Below, one piece after another: positions 44,054 through 54,901 of a stretch of 64,000 nucleotides of DNA. The stretch is from NCBI GenBank assembly GCA_029582165.1, contig CM055868.1:23621891-23685890 (forward strand). Reading direction: 5' to 3'. Within the stretch, counting starts at the first letter, position 1; each line of letters starts with the position of its first letter. Source of the stretch: Portulaca oleracea (lineage: Eukaryota; Streptophyta; Magnoliopsida; Caryophyllales; Portulacaceae). The translations under genes were made by a program, and so were the position numbers. The notes beneath the pieces are model-generated. The model was not told the DNA's origin, made no database searches, and was given only the letters and a program-made list of their open reading frames with translations.

Positions 44054-45265
44054 TCAAGCATGTTTTACGTAAAATTGGACCATAACATCGGCAACCTCTC
44101 TGTATCCTTCTTGCATGTTTCCATTTATATCCTTGATGGTATAGATTGTGTTGTGTAGCTTCCGTTGCTTCATCCTTGCAAAGAAGAATTTGGAACATGT
44201 ATCTCCTAGAGCAGCTTGCTCAACTTTGCATTGTTGGGAAATCAAGGAATGTGTTGATTTCATCATTTTTATGTATTCCTTCATGCAGAGATCTACTGCT
44301 TCTTGAAGATTGGTGTTCAGAGGGTCTGAGGTGAGAGCTTCTTGAGCAGTTTGTAGTTGCTCTCGTGCCACATTCTGTTGCTGATGAATATCATGGTATT
44401 CCATTCGATTCAGGTGTTTTAGCTCTCTAGTTGCTGCTCTGATTACGTTCCTCATGATGAATTGTTTTGTCCCCTTAATTGGAATGGTTGCAGCACGAGT
44501 GATGATTGGGGTGAATTGAGGGTCATCTGCCCACATGTCGCAAAACTTAAATGATGTTTGCCCGCGAGGTTCATCAATGGTGTTGATAAAAATGGCTTTG
44601 TGGTCTGACAGGGATTGTGACAAGTAGCTGGCATAAGTATATCCAATATCCATTTGCCATTCCTCATTTATAAACAGTCTATCTATTTAGGACTGCACTG
44701 TGTTATTAGTCCATGAGTAATGTGCATCATGACAAACCAGTTCTGAAAGTTGACAATCAGAGATGCAGTCCTTGAAAGGTTTGATTTCAAAGTATGAAGC
44801 TTGTGTGCCATTTATCCTATCTTCGGGCTGCAGAATTGCATTAAAATCCCCACAAACACACCATGGACCGTTCGGGCTGGTATACAGTTGCCGCAAATCC
44901 GCCCAGAGAGGAAGACGGTCCTCTGCCCGATTAAACCCATACACAAAAGTTGCAATAAAATTCTGATTTTTGGCTTTGTCCCGGACAAGACAGTGCATCA
45001 ACTGGGAGGTAGTATGAATCACTGAGGCATCAAAACTTCTATTTTTCTAAGCAAGGAAAATTCGCCCATTATCATGTTGATGGAAATTTGAGGCACATTT
45101 CCAATTTTTAAACATACCTTTTGTGAGGGTGTGTTCCTTCCCTTGCTTCACTTTTGTTTCCAATAAACAGATAAAATCTGCTTTGGTTTGTCTCAAGAGG
45201 AGCATTATGTCCCCCTGCTTCAAGGGGTCGTTCAAACCCCTAACATTCCAAGTGATTAGTTTCAT
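44054..45265 (-). pseudogene. LINE ORF2: endonuclease and linker
   Basis: ATG 45265 opens MKLITWNVRGLNDPLKQGD and LLETKVKQGKEH. A stop or shift near 45047 leads to NFIATFVYGFNRAEDR, VCGDFNAILQPEDR (catalytic GDFN), SWTNN, a stop near 44687, then SDHKAIFIN (catalytic SDH) and the linker with CSKFFFARMKQRKLHNTIY and GYREVADVMVQFY to 44054. The endonuclease motifs are all present but split over three frames. The domain nicks the target to prime reverse transcription. Confidence 0.88.
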
Positions 45266-45648
45266 AGGGATGGCTGAGTGCCCGTAGCAGGCCTTTGAGC
45301 TACCTCATCTTCATTGTTGCCAATGTCAGCTGCAATTTCTTCACTCAATGCTGCAAATCGATTATGGATGGGAGTGGTTGGTTTTGGTGACTCATTTGTA
45401 CTTATAGCCAGTAGAGGTTCTTGTTGCTGGGGGATTTCTTTTGATGGTTTTGTGTGCTGTATCAGTCTCACAAAACCATGTTCATCCACTTCTCTCATTG
45501 TTTTGTTGATTTTCTTTACTTTCCATTCTTGTTTCTTCTCTCTTTTAGGAGCTTCTGCATGCTTCCTCTTGCATTCTGTTTCATCATGGCCCAGCATGTG
45601 GCAGAAATTACATTTGATGGGTTTCCATTCATATTCTACTTTCTGTAT
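45262..45648 (-). pseudogene. LINE ORF1 C-terminus with zinc knuckle
   Basis: On the minus strand the element begins at 45648 in frame with QKVEYEWKPIKCNFCHMLG; the knuckle is CNFCHMLGHDETEC. A basic, low-complexity tail ends at 45262 (GTQPSL stop), four bases into the ORF2 start at 45265 (ATGA-type overlap). The DUF4283 domain upstream of the knuckle is missing because of 5' truncation during insertion. The kept part has no stop. Confidence 0.85.
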
Positions 45649-46059
45649 CTGTCTATTTATTGAGAAGGTTATGTTCTTTGATTTATAAAGTATGGATAGT
45701 CCTTTGGCTTTTATGTTAAAAGTGTTGGTTTTGGAAATGGTTGGTTGATATTGGATTGAACTGGAATTGTAAACCTGACTAAATTAAAGGATATGAGTAT
45801 AATGCGGGTTCGGACAGTCTCCCAAGATCAGGCCGTTACCTGTGAGGGAGTCTGTCAAGAGACCAGGTTACGCCTGGTAGTGTTGGATTGAGATTGCGAT
45901 GGCCATCCGGTTTTTGAATAGTGATTGTGGATTGTTGAGAATGGGAATGAGAATGATATGGAAAGTTGTTGGAAAGGAATATGTATGATTGGCGAGTCTT
46001 TGACTCCGAGGGGCAATACGGAAGCCCCGCCCGCACTAAAAATGGAAAATGGTATAGTT
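45649..46059. repeat. 411-bp direct repeat, right copy
   Basis: Matches 41457-41867 except three substitutions by my reading. After it the LTR continues normally with GGTTGGTGAAAG, as in the 3' LTR at 53750. Confidence 0.93.
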
Positions 46060-46496
46060 GGTTGGTGAAAGTTATTTTGAAATGTTTGAACTTTTACCCC
46101 TTCCCTTAAAATGTGTTGAAATGAATTACATAAGTGTTTTGACTGTTAGGGGTAGACATTATTGAGGTTTCCCCCTCATGTTTGTAAATGTTTTGTTTTC
46201 AGGTGCTGATCAATAATTTGGAAGGGTTGGGATCTAGATGTGAGGTCACCAGTCTTGAAGTGGAAGTTTGTTTTAGTTAGCTGTTTGAACTAGTTAATGT
46301 TGTTATGGAACCTTAAAGTCGTTTAGTTTTTTTCCTTTTTCATTGTCAAACAGTTGTAGTTTTCCTTCTTGCCTTGTATTCCTTCGGGGATATGGCAGTG
46401 ACGCCCGTTTGAAAAGTGAAGTCTTCTGCAAATTTACCGTTACTGTTATTCTTGACTTTGACCTTTTTATAATAGAATTTCCGGGGCGTTACAGAA

Positions 46497-46509
46497 TGGT
46501 ATCAGAGTT
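46497..46509 (+). promoter_or_regulatory. primer binding site of the Tekay-type element
   Basis: TGGTATCAGAGTT three bases after the LTR end; complementary to tRNA-iMet in its first 11 bases. Confidence 0.85.
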
Positions 46510-47533
46510 CTGGGTTACGACCTGGTAGCTCCTAAGTGTCTATTAGGTTCTTAGTTAGAGCGTAGGAAGCTACCTTCGGAGTGTGAGTGTAGGTGGGATG
46601 GGAAGTTTGTTTTGGAGTTAAGTTTTATTCCAATTTTTATATGTATACATATGTGGACTTACCTGTGTTGTTCTGAATCAGGATGAGATGATTGATGCTT
46701 GTTTCTTTGTTTCGTTTTGGATTGCAAGTGCATGCTTAATTGTTTATGGAAATCTGGTAGAAATCATATCGCCGCCCTTGCCATGAACGACGATCTCGAT
46801 TTCTCTGAAAGATTCGAAACCCCGAGGAGGGTATGGGATAGAGCCTCAAGGAGGGCCTCGAATTAGAAGAAGACTCGGAGGAAGATCCGGAAGAGGATCC
46901 AGAGGAAAATCCCGAGGAGGATCCTGTGGAGGATCCTGAACGAGACCCTAGAGACGGATCACGAGAGCAAAGGAAATCGGAGGGAGTAGTATCGAGTTAT
47001 AGTGGGTTGATGATTACCCCTCCCCTGGATTATATATAACCCTGAATTTATTTTCCATGTTTATTTCCTTATCGTATGTTGTTGAGAATGAGTTTATGTT
47101 GAGAAACAGCGTATATAGGCCTTAAAACTCGCATGTTTTGAATGAAAGTAAGGAAATTATGTTGTTGTGTTTATGCGTTGTTGGAAAGACCCATGCTTGG
47201 AATTTTTGTTTTATATTATCGTCTTATGTGATGAGTATTATGTTGTTGGCATAAATTGTATATATAGCGGATGTTATTCCGTTGAAAGAAAAAGGATATT
47301 GTGTTGGACTATCGAGGATGGAAGGAGTATGTGCTGGAAATTATAATGATCATGTGGTAATAGGATGATAGTGGTAACTTTCTTTTGATTATGTGATGTG
47401 ACAATGGAACTTTGTGACTTTGGTTTACTTCTTCCCTTACATGAATATGATATTTATTATGTAGTTGTGGATTATGTGGTTTAGACCTTGTTAATATGTT
47501 CTACTAGAGATGTGTGTTGATAAATAATGAGTT
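46510..47533 (+). pseudogene. leader and remnants where gag should be
   Basis: An ATG at 46783 (MNDDLDFSERFETP) opens a short frame. Nearby, 46860-46940 codes a repetitive Glu/Pro/Asp stretch (GAGGA-rich). No capsid domain and no zinc knuckle are present, and the AT-rich stretch 47030-47530 has no coding signal. Compared with intact relatives more than 1 kb of gag is missing, so the element could move only if Gag came from another copy. Confidence 0.65.
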
Positions 47534-48835
47534 ATGCTTGTGTTCCGTATTTATGTATTATTCGACTCTGGTGCTAGTCATTCGTTTATTTCTTCCGGAA
47601 TAGTGGAAAAGGCTAAGTTAATATGTTCGAAAAATAGCACCCCTATGTCGGTATCTCTACCGACGGGAGAATCGGTTCAATGTGGGAAGTTATATAGGAA
47701 ATGCCCCGTGGTTATAGGCAGTCAGGAGTTTGACGCCGATTTGTACCAATTCGACTTGATGGAGTTCGACGTCATTCTGGGAATGGATTGGTTGGCCAAG
47801 TACAAGGCTCAGATCGATTGTTGCAAGCAGAAAGTGACTTTAGTTGGTCCTGACGAGAGCAAAGTGGTCCATTACAACAATCGCAATCTTCGAGGAGTTA
47901 GAATCATTTCCACCCTAAAAGCCAAGAGATTGATGGGACAGGGTTGTGAAGGATTCCTATGCAGTGTTGTGAACACTAAGGCTGAAGACACAGCCCTTAA
48001 AACCATTTCAGTGGAGCAAGAATACCCAGACGTGTTTCCCGAGGAACTTCCAGGGATGCCGCCACCACGAGAAGTGGATTTTTGCATCGATTTGGAGCCT
48101 GGAGCTGCTCCCATATCTAAGGCACCCTATCGAATGGCACCTGCTGAACTCAAGGAGCTTAAAGCTCAATTGGACGAGTTATTGGAGAAAGGATACATCC
48201 GGCCGAGCACCTCTCCATGGGGTGCACCAGTTCTCTTTGTGAAGAAGAAAGACGGTAGTTTGAGGCTGTATATTGATTACCGAGAGTTAAACAAGATTAC
48301 GGTGAAGAACTGTTACCCTTTACCATGCATCGATGATCTTTTTGACCAGTTGAGAGGAGCAACAACTTTCAGCAAGATCGACCTGAGGTCGGGATATCAT
48401 CAGTTGAGAATCCGAGAGGAGGATATCTCTAAGACTGCTTTTCGTACCCGATATGGCCATTATGAGTTTGTGGTTATGCCCTTTGGCCTTACCAATGCCC
48501 CAGCCGCTTTTATGGATTTAATGAATCGGGTATTCAAACTCTTCTTGGATAAGTTCGTGGTAGTGTTCATCGACGACATCTTAATCTATTCAAAGACGCG
48601 GGAGGATCATGCCCAACACTTGAGAATGGTGTTGGAGACCCTGCGAACCAATGAGTTATATGCCAAGCTATCCAAGTGTGAATTTTGGTTAGAACAAGTA
48701 GCTTTTCTAGGACATATTGTGTCTAAGGATGGAGTAGCTGTGGATCCTCAAAAGGTGGAATCTGTTAGCAAGTGGCCTACACCGAAAAATGCGACGGAAG
48801 TGAGGAGTTTCTTAGATTGGCTGGGTACTACCGAA
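47534..48835 (+). pseudogene. pol: Tekay-type pol: protease and reverse transcriptase
   Basis: The frame opens inside protease: [14 protein letters not shown] (active-site DSGA, about residues 9-13) and [13 protein letters not shown] (C-terminal GMDWL). RT follows with [62 protein letters not shown] and [12 protein letters not shown], where the catalytic box reads FIDD, the usual form in this clade. A one-base frameshift near 48808 (RSFL / RLAGYYRKF) ends the readable part; the printed frame then runs on as nonsense to 48883. Confidence 0.9.
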
Positions 48836-49239
48836 AGTTCGTTCAAGATTTTTCCAAGATCGCAACGCCTCTTACCAACTTGACTAGGAAGTCGGTGAAG
48901 TTTGCATGGTCAGACAAGTGTGAGAAGGCTTTTCAAGAGTTGAAGCAGAGACTCACCTCAGCACCTATTCTTACCTTGCCTCAAGGGAGCGAGAGTTTCA
49001 TGATTTATAGTGATGCTTCACATGGTGGTTTAGGATGTGTCCTGATGCAGAACGGGAAGGTAATTGCTTATGCTTCAAGACAGCTGAAGACTCATGAGAA
49101 GAACTATCCTACTCATGACTTGGAACTAGCAGCGGTGGTTTTCGCTCTCAAAATATGGAGGCATTACCTTTATGGTGTGCATTGCGAAGTTTTTACGGAC
49201 CATCAAAGCTTGAAGTATCTTTTACTCAAAAGGAGTTAA
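48809..49239 (+). pseudogene. Tekay-type RNase H
   Basis: Reads [38 protein letters not shown] (first Asp), [20 protein letters not shown] (Glu) and [14 protein letters not shown] (third Asp), a complete set of Ty3 RNase H motifs. The frame breaks again near 49215 (LLLKRS stop, while the correct reading [10 protein letters not shown] is in the next frame). RNase H removes the RNA template and leaves the polypurine primer. Confidence 0.9.
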
Positions 49240-50300
49240 ATCTTCGCCAGACTAGATGGCTGGAGTTCCTGAAGGACTACGATGTCAATTTCCAGTACCA
49301 CCCAGGAAAGGCCAATGTGGTAGCAGATGCCCTGAGTCGAAGACCGTATCCCATAGCGAATCATTTAATAATCCTACCTCAGCAGTTGTGTGAGGAGTTT
49401 AGGAAGCTAGAACTCAATGTAATGATTCCAGGGAAAGGTGCAATGTTAAATGCCATGGAGATTCAACCAACTCTTTTAGAGGAGATTAAGAACTCTCAAG
49501 AGTTGGACCTGCAGCTAGTAAAGATAAGGGAAGAAGTGATCCAAGGAAAGGCACCGGATTTTGTAATACATGAAGACGGAACCCTGAGGTTTCACAATAG
49601 AATTTGTGTGCCCAATATGGAAGCTTTGAAGCGAAGAATCCTGGACGAAGGACACAACACCTCGTACTCCGTGCACCCGGGTGGAAATAAGCTTTACAAG
49701 GATCTCAAAGAAACCTTTTGGTGGAGCAACATGAAACAAGAAGTGGTTGAATATGTGTCTAGGTGTCTAACCTGCCAACGAGTGAAAGCTGAACACCAAA
49801 GGCCTACAGGACTATTGCACCCACTAGAAATTCCAGAATGGAAGTGGGATTCGATCGCCATGGATTTTGTAATTGGTCTTCCAAAGACCAGGAGGAAGAA
49901 TAATGCCATTTGGGTGATTGTGGATCGGCTAACCAAATCTGCTCATTTTCTCGCCATGGCTAACACTTGGACGTTGGACCAGTTAGCTCGTGCTTATGTA
50001 AATGAGATAGTGCGGTTGCATGGAGTCCCTTTTTCAATAGTATCGGAAAGGGACACAAGATTTCAGTTAGGATTTTGGAAAAAGTTACAAGAGGCTTTTG
50101 GCACCAAGCTCAACTTCAGTACCGCTTTTCACCCAGCAACAGATGGGCAAACAGAAAGGACGATCCAAACCTTGGAAGATATGTTGAGAGCGTGTGCCCT
50201 TGATTTTAAGGAGTCATGGGATGACGAACTCACCTTGGTCGAGTTCTCCTATAACAACAGTTTTCACGCTAGCATTGGGATGTCGCCATTCGAGGCCTAG
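49215..50300 (+). pseudogene. Tekay-type integrase (zinc and catalytic domains)
   Basis: Begins with the end of RNase H ([25 protein letters not shown]). Then come the integrase HHCC domain (SVHPGGNKLYKDLKETFWW and CLTCQRVKAEHQ) and the DDE core (IAMDFVIGLPKT, VSERDTRFQLGFW, FHPATDGQTERTIQTLED). The frame ends at TAG 50298-50300 in place of the codon between EA and YGRR. Everything needed for catalysis appears present at the residue level. This enzyme joins the 3' ends of the cDNA to chromosomal DNA. Confidence 0.9.
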
Positions 50301-50905
50301 TATGGAAGGAGATGTAGAACTCCTCTATGCTGACAGGACATTGATGAAGCCCTCACCATTGGCCCCGAGTCCATCCAACTCACAACGCAGAAGGTGAGAG
50401 TCATACAAGATAGGATGAGGACAGCGCAAAGCCGACAGAAAAGTTACGCCGATCGGAGACGAAAACCTTTAGAATTTGAAGTAGGAGATTATATGTTTCT
50501 ACGTGTGTCACCTACGAAAGGAGTCTTGAGGTTTGGTCAATCGGGAAAATTGACCCCAAGATACATCAGGCCATACTCTATTTTGGAACGCATAGGAGAA
50601 GTAGCTTACAAATTAGAGCTACCTGGAGAATTTCCTTGAGTGCACAATGTTTTCCATGTCTCTCACTTGAGAAAATATGTTGCCGACCCTGCACATGTGA
50701 TCGAGCCGGAGCTGTTGCAGCTGAGGGAAGACTTAACTTACGAGGAGCAACCGCTCGAAATCTTGGATTGTAGAGAAAAGCAGCTACGCAGGAAGACCGT
50801 CCCTTTAGTCAAGGTGCGATAGGCAAATCATACCTCGACCGAGGCCACCTGGGAAATTGAAGAGGAGATGCGGGCAAAATACCCTCACTTGTTCAACAAT
50901 TAGGT
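50301..50905 (+). pseudogene. integrase C-terminus and chromodomain
   Basis: After YGRRCRTPL and a TGA (around 50329), 50394-50639 reads the GPY/F module (YADRRRKPLEFEVGDYMFLR, SGKLTPRYIRPYSILER), then a TGA, then VHNVFHVSHLRKYV. The chromodomain-like tail (PLEILDCREKQLR, VPLVKVR, stop, ANHTSTEATWEIE, YPHLF) has TAG at 50820-50822 exactly where a conserved aromatic Trp is expected. Chromodomains of this class are thought to direct insertion to marked heterochromatin. Three stops make the tail untranslatable. Confidence 0.88.
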
Positions 50906-50908
50906 GAA

Positions 50909-51048
50909 TAAAGTTTCGGGGACGAAACTTCTTTAAGTGGGGAATGATGTAAAACCTCGGGTTCTTGAGTAGGATGACGTTAATAAAAGTGTTGTGGTTA
51001 ATGTTAGGTTTAAGTTTCGAGGACGAAACTTCTTTAAGTGGGGAATGA
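50909..51048 (+). promoter_or_regulatory. duplicated polypurine/LTR-start module
   Basis: Two tandem versions of the same block: GTTTCGGGGACGAAACTTC + TTTAAGTGGGGAATGA + TGTAAAACCTCG (TG at 50948), and GTTTCGAGGACGAAACTTC + TTTAAGTGGGGAATGA + TGTAAAACCCCG (TG at 51049). Spacing is 101 bp. The element's own 5' LTR (39170) starts with the second version, so the second PPT was used. The solo LTR at 17919 starts with the first. Confidence 0.85.
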
Positions 51049-54000
51049 TGTAAAACCCCGAAAAATGCTATTGTATTTACCGTTAAATTAGCTGACGTGC
51101 GTTTTCTTTCTGTTAATTATATATATGTTTCACATGGAGCTTTTAGGACCGCGAGTGGGTTACTTAGAATTTTTAGTGACTGGAAAATATCAATTAGAAA
51201 ATTTTCGGTTATCGGGTAATTTTTATTAGGATCAGTTTGTAAGTTCCCCCCCCCCCCCAATCTAACTAATTCCCTCCCATTTTTGAATAATTCAAACAGA
51301 AACTCCTTTTCCCCCCCTAATACCCCTCTAATTTCCCCCCTTTTTGTTTAAATCAGTATTATTTTCCCCCCTCCCCTTTTTGCTCCAGTCTGTCCCTCCC
51401 ACTCTCTCTTTTACCCAGTAGTTCTTGCATGGATACTTAATCCCTCATACACCTTGCAAATTGTACGTAAACCCCATCACACCCATCTATATATACCTCC
51501 TTCTCCTTCTTCTTCTCTTTGCTACCGAGACACCACTGAGCCTTTTCCTTCTCCCGTTTCTGACCCGAGCTGCTGCCAATCTCCGTGCTGCTGCCCCGAC
51601 GACCCACAACTGCGAACAACTTCCGGCCACCCTCGAGCCTCCCTTGGATGTCCGTTCACCGCCCTAGCACCACCGCTAGCTCCGCCGCCCTTGGTTGCTT
51701 CCTTCTTGTATAACCCTCTCTTTCTCTCTCTTCTTCTTGTTTTGTGTTTAACTATTAGAGTTTGTGTGTGAGCTACTGTTTACGTATGCATGGGCTTTGT
51801 GTTTAGTTGGGTTAGGTGTTCGAATGATTGTGGATATGGATGTATTCAAATGGCTGTGAGTATGGTGTGTTCAATGACTGTGTATGTTGGGTGTGTTAGT
51901 GTATGCATGTGTATTAGTGTGTGTGTGTTAAAATGTTTAAGTATACAGGGTTTCGAAAGGTGGGTCGTGGTGGATTAGAGTCTGGGTGTGTGAGTAGTGG
52001 TAAATGGGGGAGAAATGGTGGGATATTATTTGAGTTTATTATGTGTAAATGAGGCCTGATGTACATAATATTATGATATTTTATGTTTTTAACACTCATA
52101 AGTTCATATTATAAGTAAATTTTTGTTATGTAATTTTATTATCAAGTTTCGTAATTTTATTATTAAGTTTCGTAATTTTATTATTAAATTCATAAGTTAT
52201 TAAGTTTCGTATTATTATTATTAAGTTTCGTATTATTATTATTATTCTTATTATTATTATTATTTAGTTTCCATAAGTTAAGTTTTCATAATATTATTAT
52301 TAAGTCTCGTGTTATTATTATGAGGTTTTCGTAAGTTAGTATCAAGTTTCGATTTATTATTTCTATGTTATTATTAATTAAAGTTTCACAATAATATTAT
52401 TCTTGAGTTCTAATTTATTATTAAAGTTCATGATTTTGTTATAAAGTTTCATATCATTATTATCATTATTATTTTTATTAAAAGTTTCATATTTTTATAT
52501 TAAAGATTCATGTTGTTACTTTCATATTATTTTAAATGTTCATGTTACTACTTTAGAGTTCGAATTATTATTTTAGAGTTCATGTTATTAATGTTATAAA
52601 GTTCCATATATTCTTGGTATTAAAGTTTCATATTTTATTTCATATTTCTTAGTTTTGAAGTTCATATATTTTGGTATCAAAGTTTCATAAATTTGTTTAT
52701 AAAAGTTCCATATTATTATTAGTTTATAAGTCTCATGATTTTAGTTTATAAGGTTCATGCATAAATGTTAAGTTCTCCTTATTAATTTTAAGTTCATGTT
52801 ATTATATTAGCTTGAATAATTTTGACCTAGGAACATGTTAGGAACCCTAAAGTGTGGTGTTGGATAAGTTTGTGTTGTTATATGACCTAACATGTTCTTT
52901 AAATGTTATAATGTCATACTTGTAATTTTTGTGAATAGTACCATGTAAGTTTACATGTTAGGAGTCACACTAATTAGTTTTTGGCATGATTTTATGCAAG
53001 TATGCATTCCTATGGTACTTTAGAGTATATTATGTTTAGACTAGTTAGATTGAGATACCGTTACTTTAATGCGTTCTTTAAATGACTAACTCTTTGGGAA
53101 AGGTTACGATAAGTTGGGAAGTGTTTAGCTGTTAGTGGTAGAAATATTAATTTTAGGTTGTTTTTAATCTAGGACCGAGCGAGTATCCGATTAGAAGCTC
53201 CTGAGAATTTTCTACGTGAAGATTATCATATTCAGGTAATGTCTATGCCCTAATCCCCATTGGATGCTCTTTAACTGTTTTAATGATTTTACCGTATTTT
53301 GGAGCTTGCATCTCGAAGGGGACTTTATATTAAATTGACTGTCTATTTATTGAGAAGGTTATGTTCTTTAATTTATAAAGTATGGATAGTCCTTTGGCTT
53401 TTATGTTAAAAGTGTTAGTTTTGGAAATGGTTGGTTGATATTGGATTGAACTGGAATTGTAAACGTGACTAAATTAAAGGATATGAGTATAATGCGGGTT
53501 CGGACAGTCTCCCAAGATCAGGCAGTTACCTGTGAGGGAGTCTGTCAAGAGACCAGGTTACGCCTGGTAGTGTTGGATTGAGATTGCGATGGCCATCCGG
53601 TTTTTGAATAGTGATTGTGGATTGTTGAGAATGGGAATGAGAATGATATGGAAAGTTGTTGGAAAGGAATATGTATGATTGGCGAGTCTTTGACTCCGAG
53701 GGGCAATACGGAAGCCCCGCCCGCACTAAAAATGGAAAATGGTATAGTTGGTTGGTGAAAGTTATTTTGAAATGTTTGAACTTTTACCCCTTCCCTTAAA
53801 ATGTGTTGAAATGAATTACATAAGTGTTTTGACTGTTAGGGGTAGACATTATTGAGGTTTCCCCCTCATGTTTGTAAATGTTTTGTTTTCAGGTGCTGAT
53901 CAATGATTTGGAAAGGTTGGGATCTAGATGTGAGGTCACCAGTCTTGAAGTGGAAGTTTGTTTTAGTTAGCTGTTTGAACTAGTTAATGTTGTTATGGAA

Positions 54001-54183
54001 CCTTAAAGTCGTTTAGTTGTTTTCCTTTTTCATTGTCAAACAGTTGTAGTTTTCCTTCTTGCCTTGTATTCCTTCGGGGATACGGCAGTGACGCCCGTTT
54101 GAAAAGTGAAGTCTTCCGCAAATTTACCGTTACTGTTATTCTTGACTTTGACCTTTTTATAATAGAATTTCCGGGGCGTTACA
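51049..54183 (+). repeat. 3' LTR of the Tekay-type element (3135 bp)
   Basis: Collinear with the 5' LTR over its whole length, with sparse differences. TATA box at 51488-51495. Undisturbed by the LINE, it shows the original single copy of the 411-bp segment. No gene. Confidence 0.93.
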
Positions 54184-54901
54184 ATTATAGTTTCATATTT
54201 TCTTAGTATGGAAGTTTAATGTATTTTAGTATAAAAGTTCGTATTTTAGTTTTCCAAAAGTCCCATGTTATTATTTTAAAAGTTATGTTATTATGTTGAA
54301 ATATAAATATTACGTTCAAAACCCTACATTTAATATTATTATTTAAGTATTAGTATCGAGTTATGGTTTTAAATGTGTTGTTTCGATTTCATTATTTTAC
54401 CTTTAAAAAAATTGTGTTGTGATAGTTATGCTTGTTACATGTATTACTAACTAATGAGAGAGTGATAAGGTTGGGGGAAGGGTATCATTCGTGCGTAATT
54501 AATTACCGTAGAGATCGAGTATTAATTTTAGAAGTTTATATTCGAATTCTAGGTCTGAGCGAGAGGACGCGATAGTTAGCTCCTGTGTGTAAGTGTTGCA
54601 GTAAATAGAAGTTGTTCAGATAATGTCTATGCCCTAATCCCCATTGGATGTTCTTTACTTGTTTTTAATGGTTTTTACTGTATTTTGGAACATGCATCCC
54701 GAAGGGGACTTTATATTAAACTTGACAGTCTATTTACTAAGAAGGTTATATTCTTTGATTTATAAAGTATGGACAGTCCTTTGGCTTTTATGTTGAAAGT
54801 GTGAATGATTTTAGAAATATTGGTTTATTACTGGAATGAACTGAATTTGTAAACCTGACTAAATTAAAGGTTATGAGTGTAATGCGGGTTCGGGCAGTCT
54901 C
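54184..54901 (+). repeat. right remnant of the older Tekay-type LTR
   Basis: Starts with the TSD copy ATTAT. Shares with the young LTR the CTATGCCCTAATCCCCATTG phrase (about 54626), the GGGACTTTATATTAAA phrase and AATGCGGGTTCGG, but at clearly lower identity. It is cut at 54901 by an inverted LTR of another family. Confidence 0.8.

Larger units (their letters stand above)
41868..45648 (-). mobile_element. L1-type LINE, 5' truncated, in the 5' LTR (3781 bp)
   Basis: Minus strand. The 3' end carries a poly(A) tail (11 T at 41866-41876 on the plus strand) directly at the repeat boundary. The 5' end is cut within ORF1, just before the zinc knuckle. Contents: ORF1 C-terminus, endonuclease, RT with FADD, and a zf-RVT-like C-terminus. 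Between 41878 and 41946 lies a short 3' UTR. Its relation to the plus-strand LINE at 29430 is same clade, different family. Confidence 0.92.
39170..46493 (+). repeat. 5' LTR of the Tekay-type element, interrupted by a LINE
   Basis: Starts TGTAAAACCCCG and ends CCGGGGCGTTACA. Without the LINE and one 411-bp copy (41868-46059) it is 3132 bp, against 3135 bp for the 3' LTR. TATA box TATATATA at 39607-39614, followed by a CT-rich leader. ORFs at 39544-39831 and their 3' LTR counterparts lie in this leader and are not genes. 40240-40930 is an unusual AT-rich stretch of repeated AAGTTTCATA/TTATTATT units. Confidence 0.9.
39170..54183 (+). mobile_element. Tekay/Del-type chromovirus, full-length but gag-deleted, with nested LINE
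   Basis: TG...CA bounded, with TSD ATTAT at 39165-39169 and 54184-54188. 5' LTR 39170-46493 (interrupted), PBS 46497-46509, pol 47534-50899, two PPT modules, 3' LTR 51049-54183. Total 15,014 bp; without the LINE and one repeat copy it is 10,822 bp. The clade is inferred from the chromodomain-like C-terminus after integrase and the very long LTRs. There is almost no gag. LTRs differ by scattered substitutions and C-run length, so the insertion is fairly young. Confidence 0.93.

Noticed and set aside
42056..45688. Many plus-strand ORFs of 60-124 codons (for example 42187-42525, 45314-45688)
   Set aside because: Antisense of the minus-strand LINE, whose frames carry RT and endonuclease motifs.
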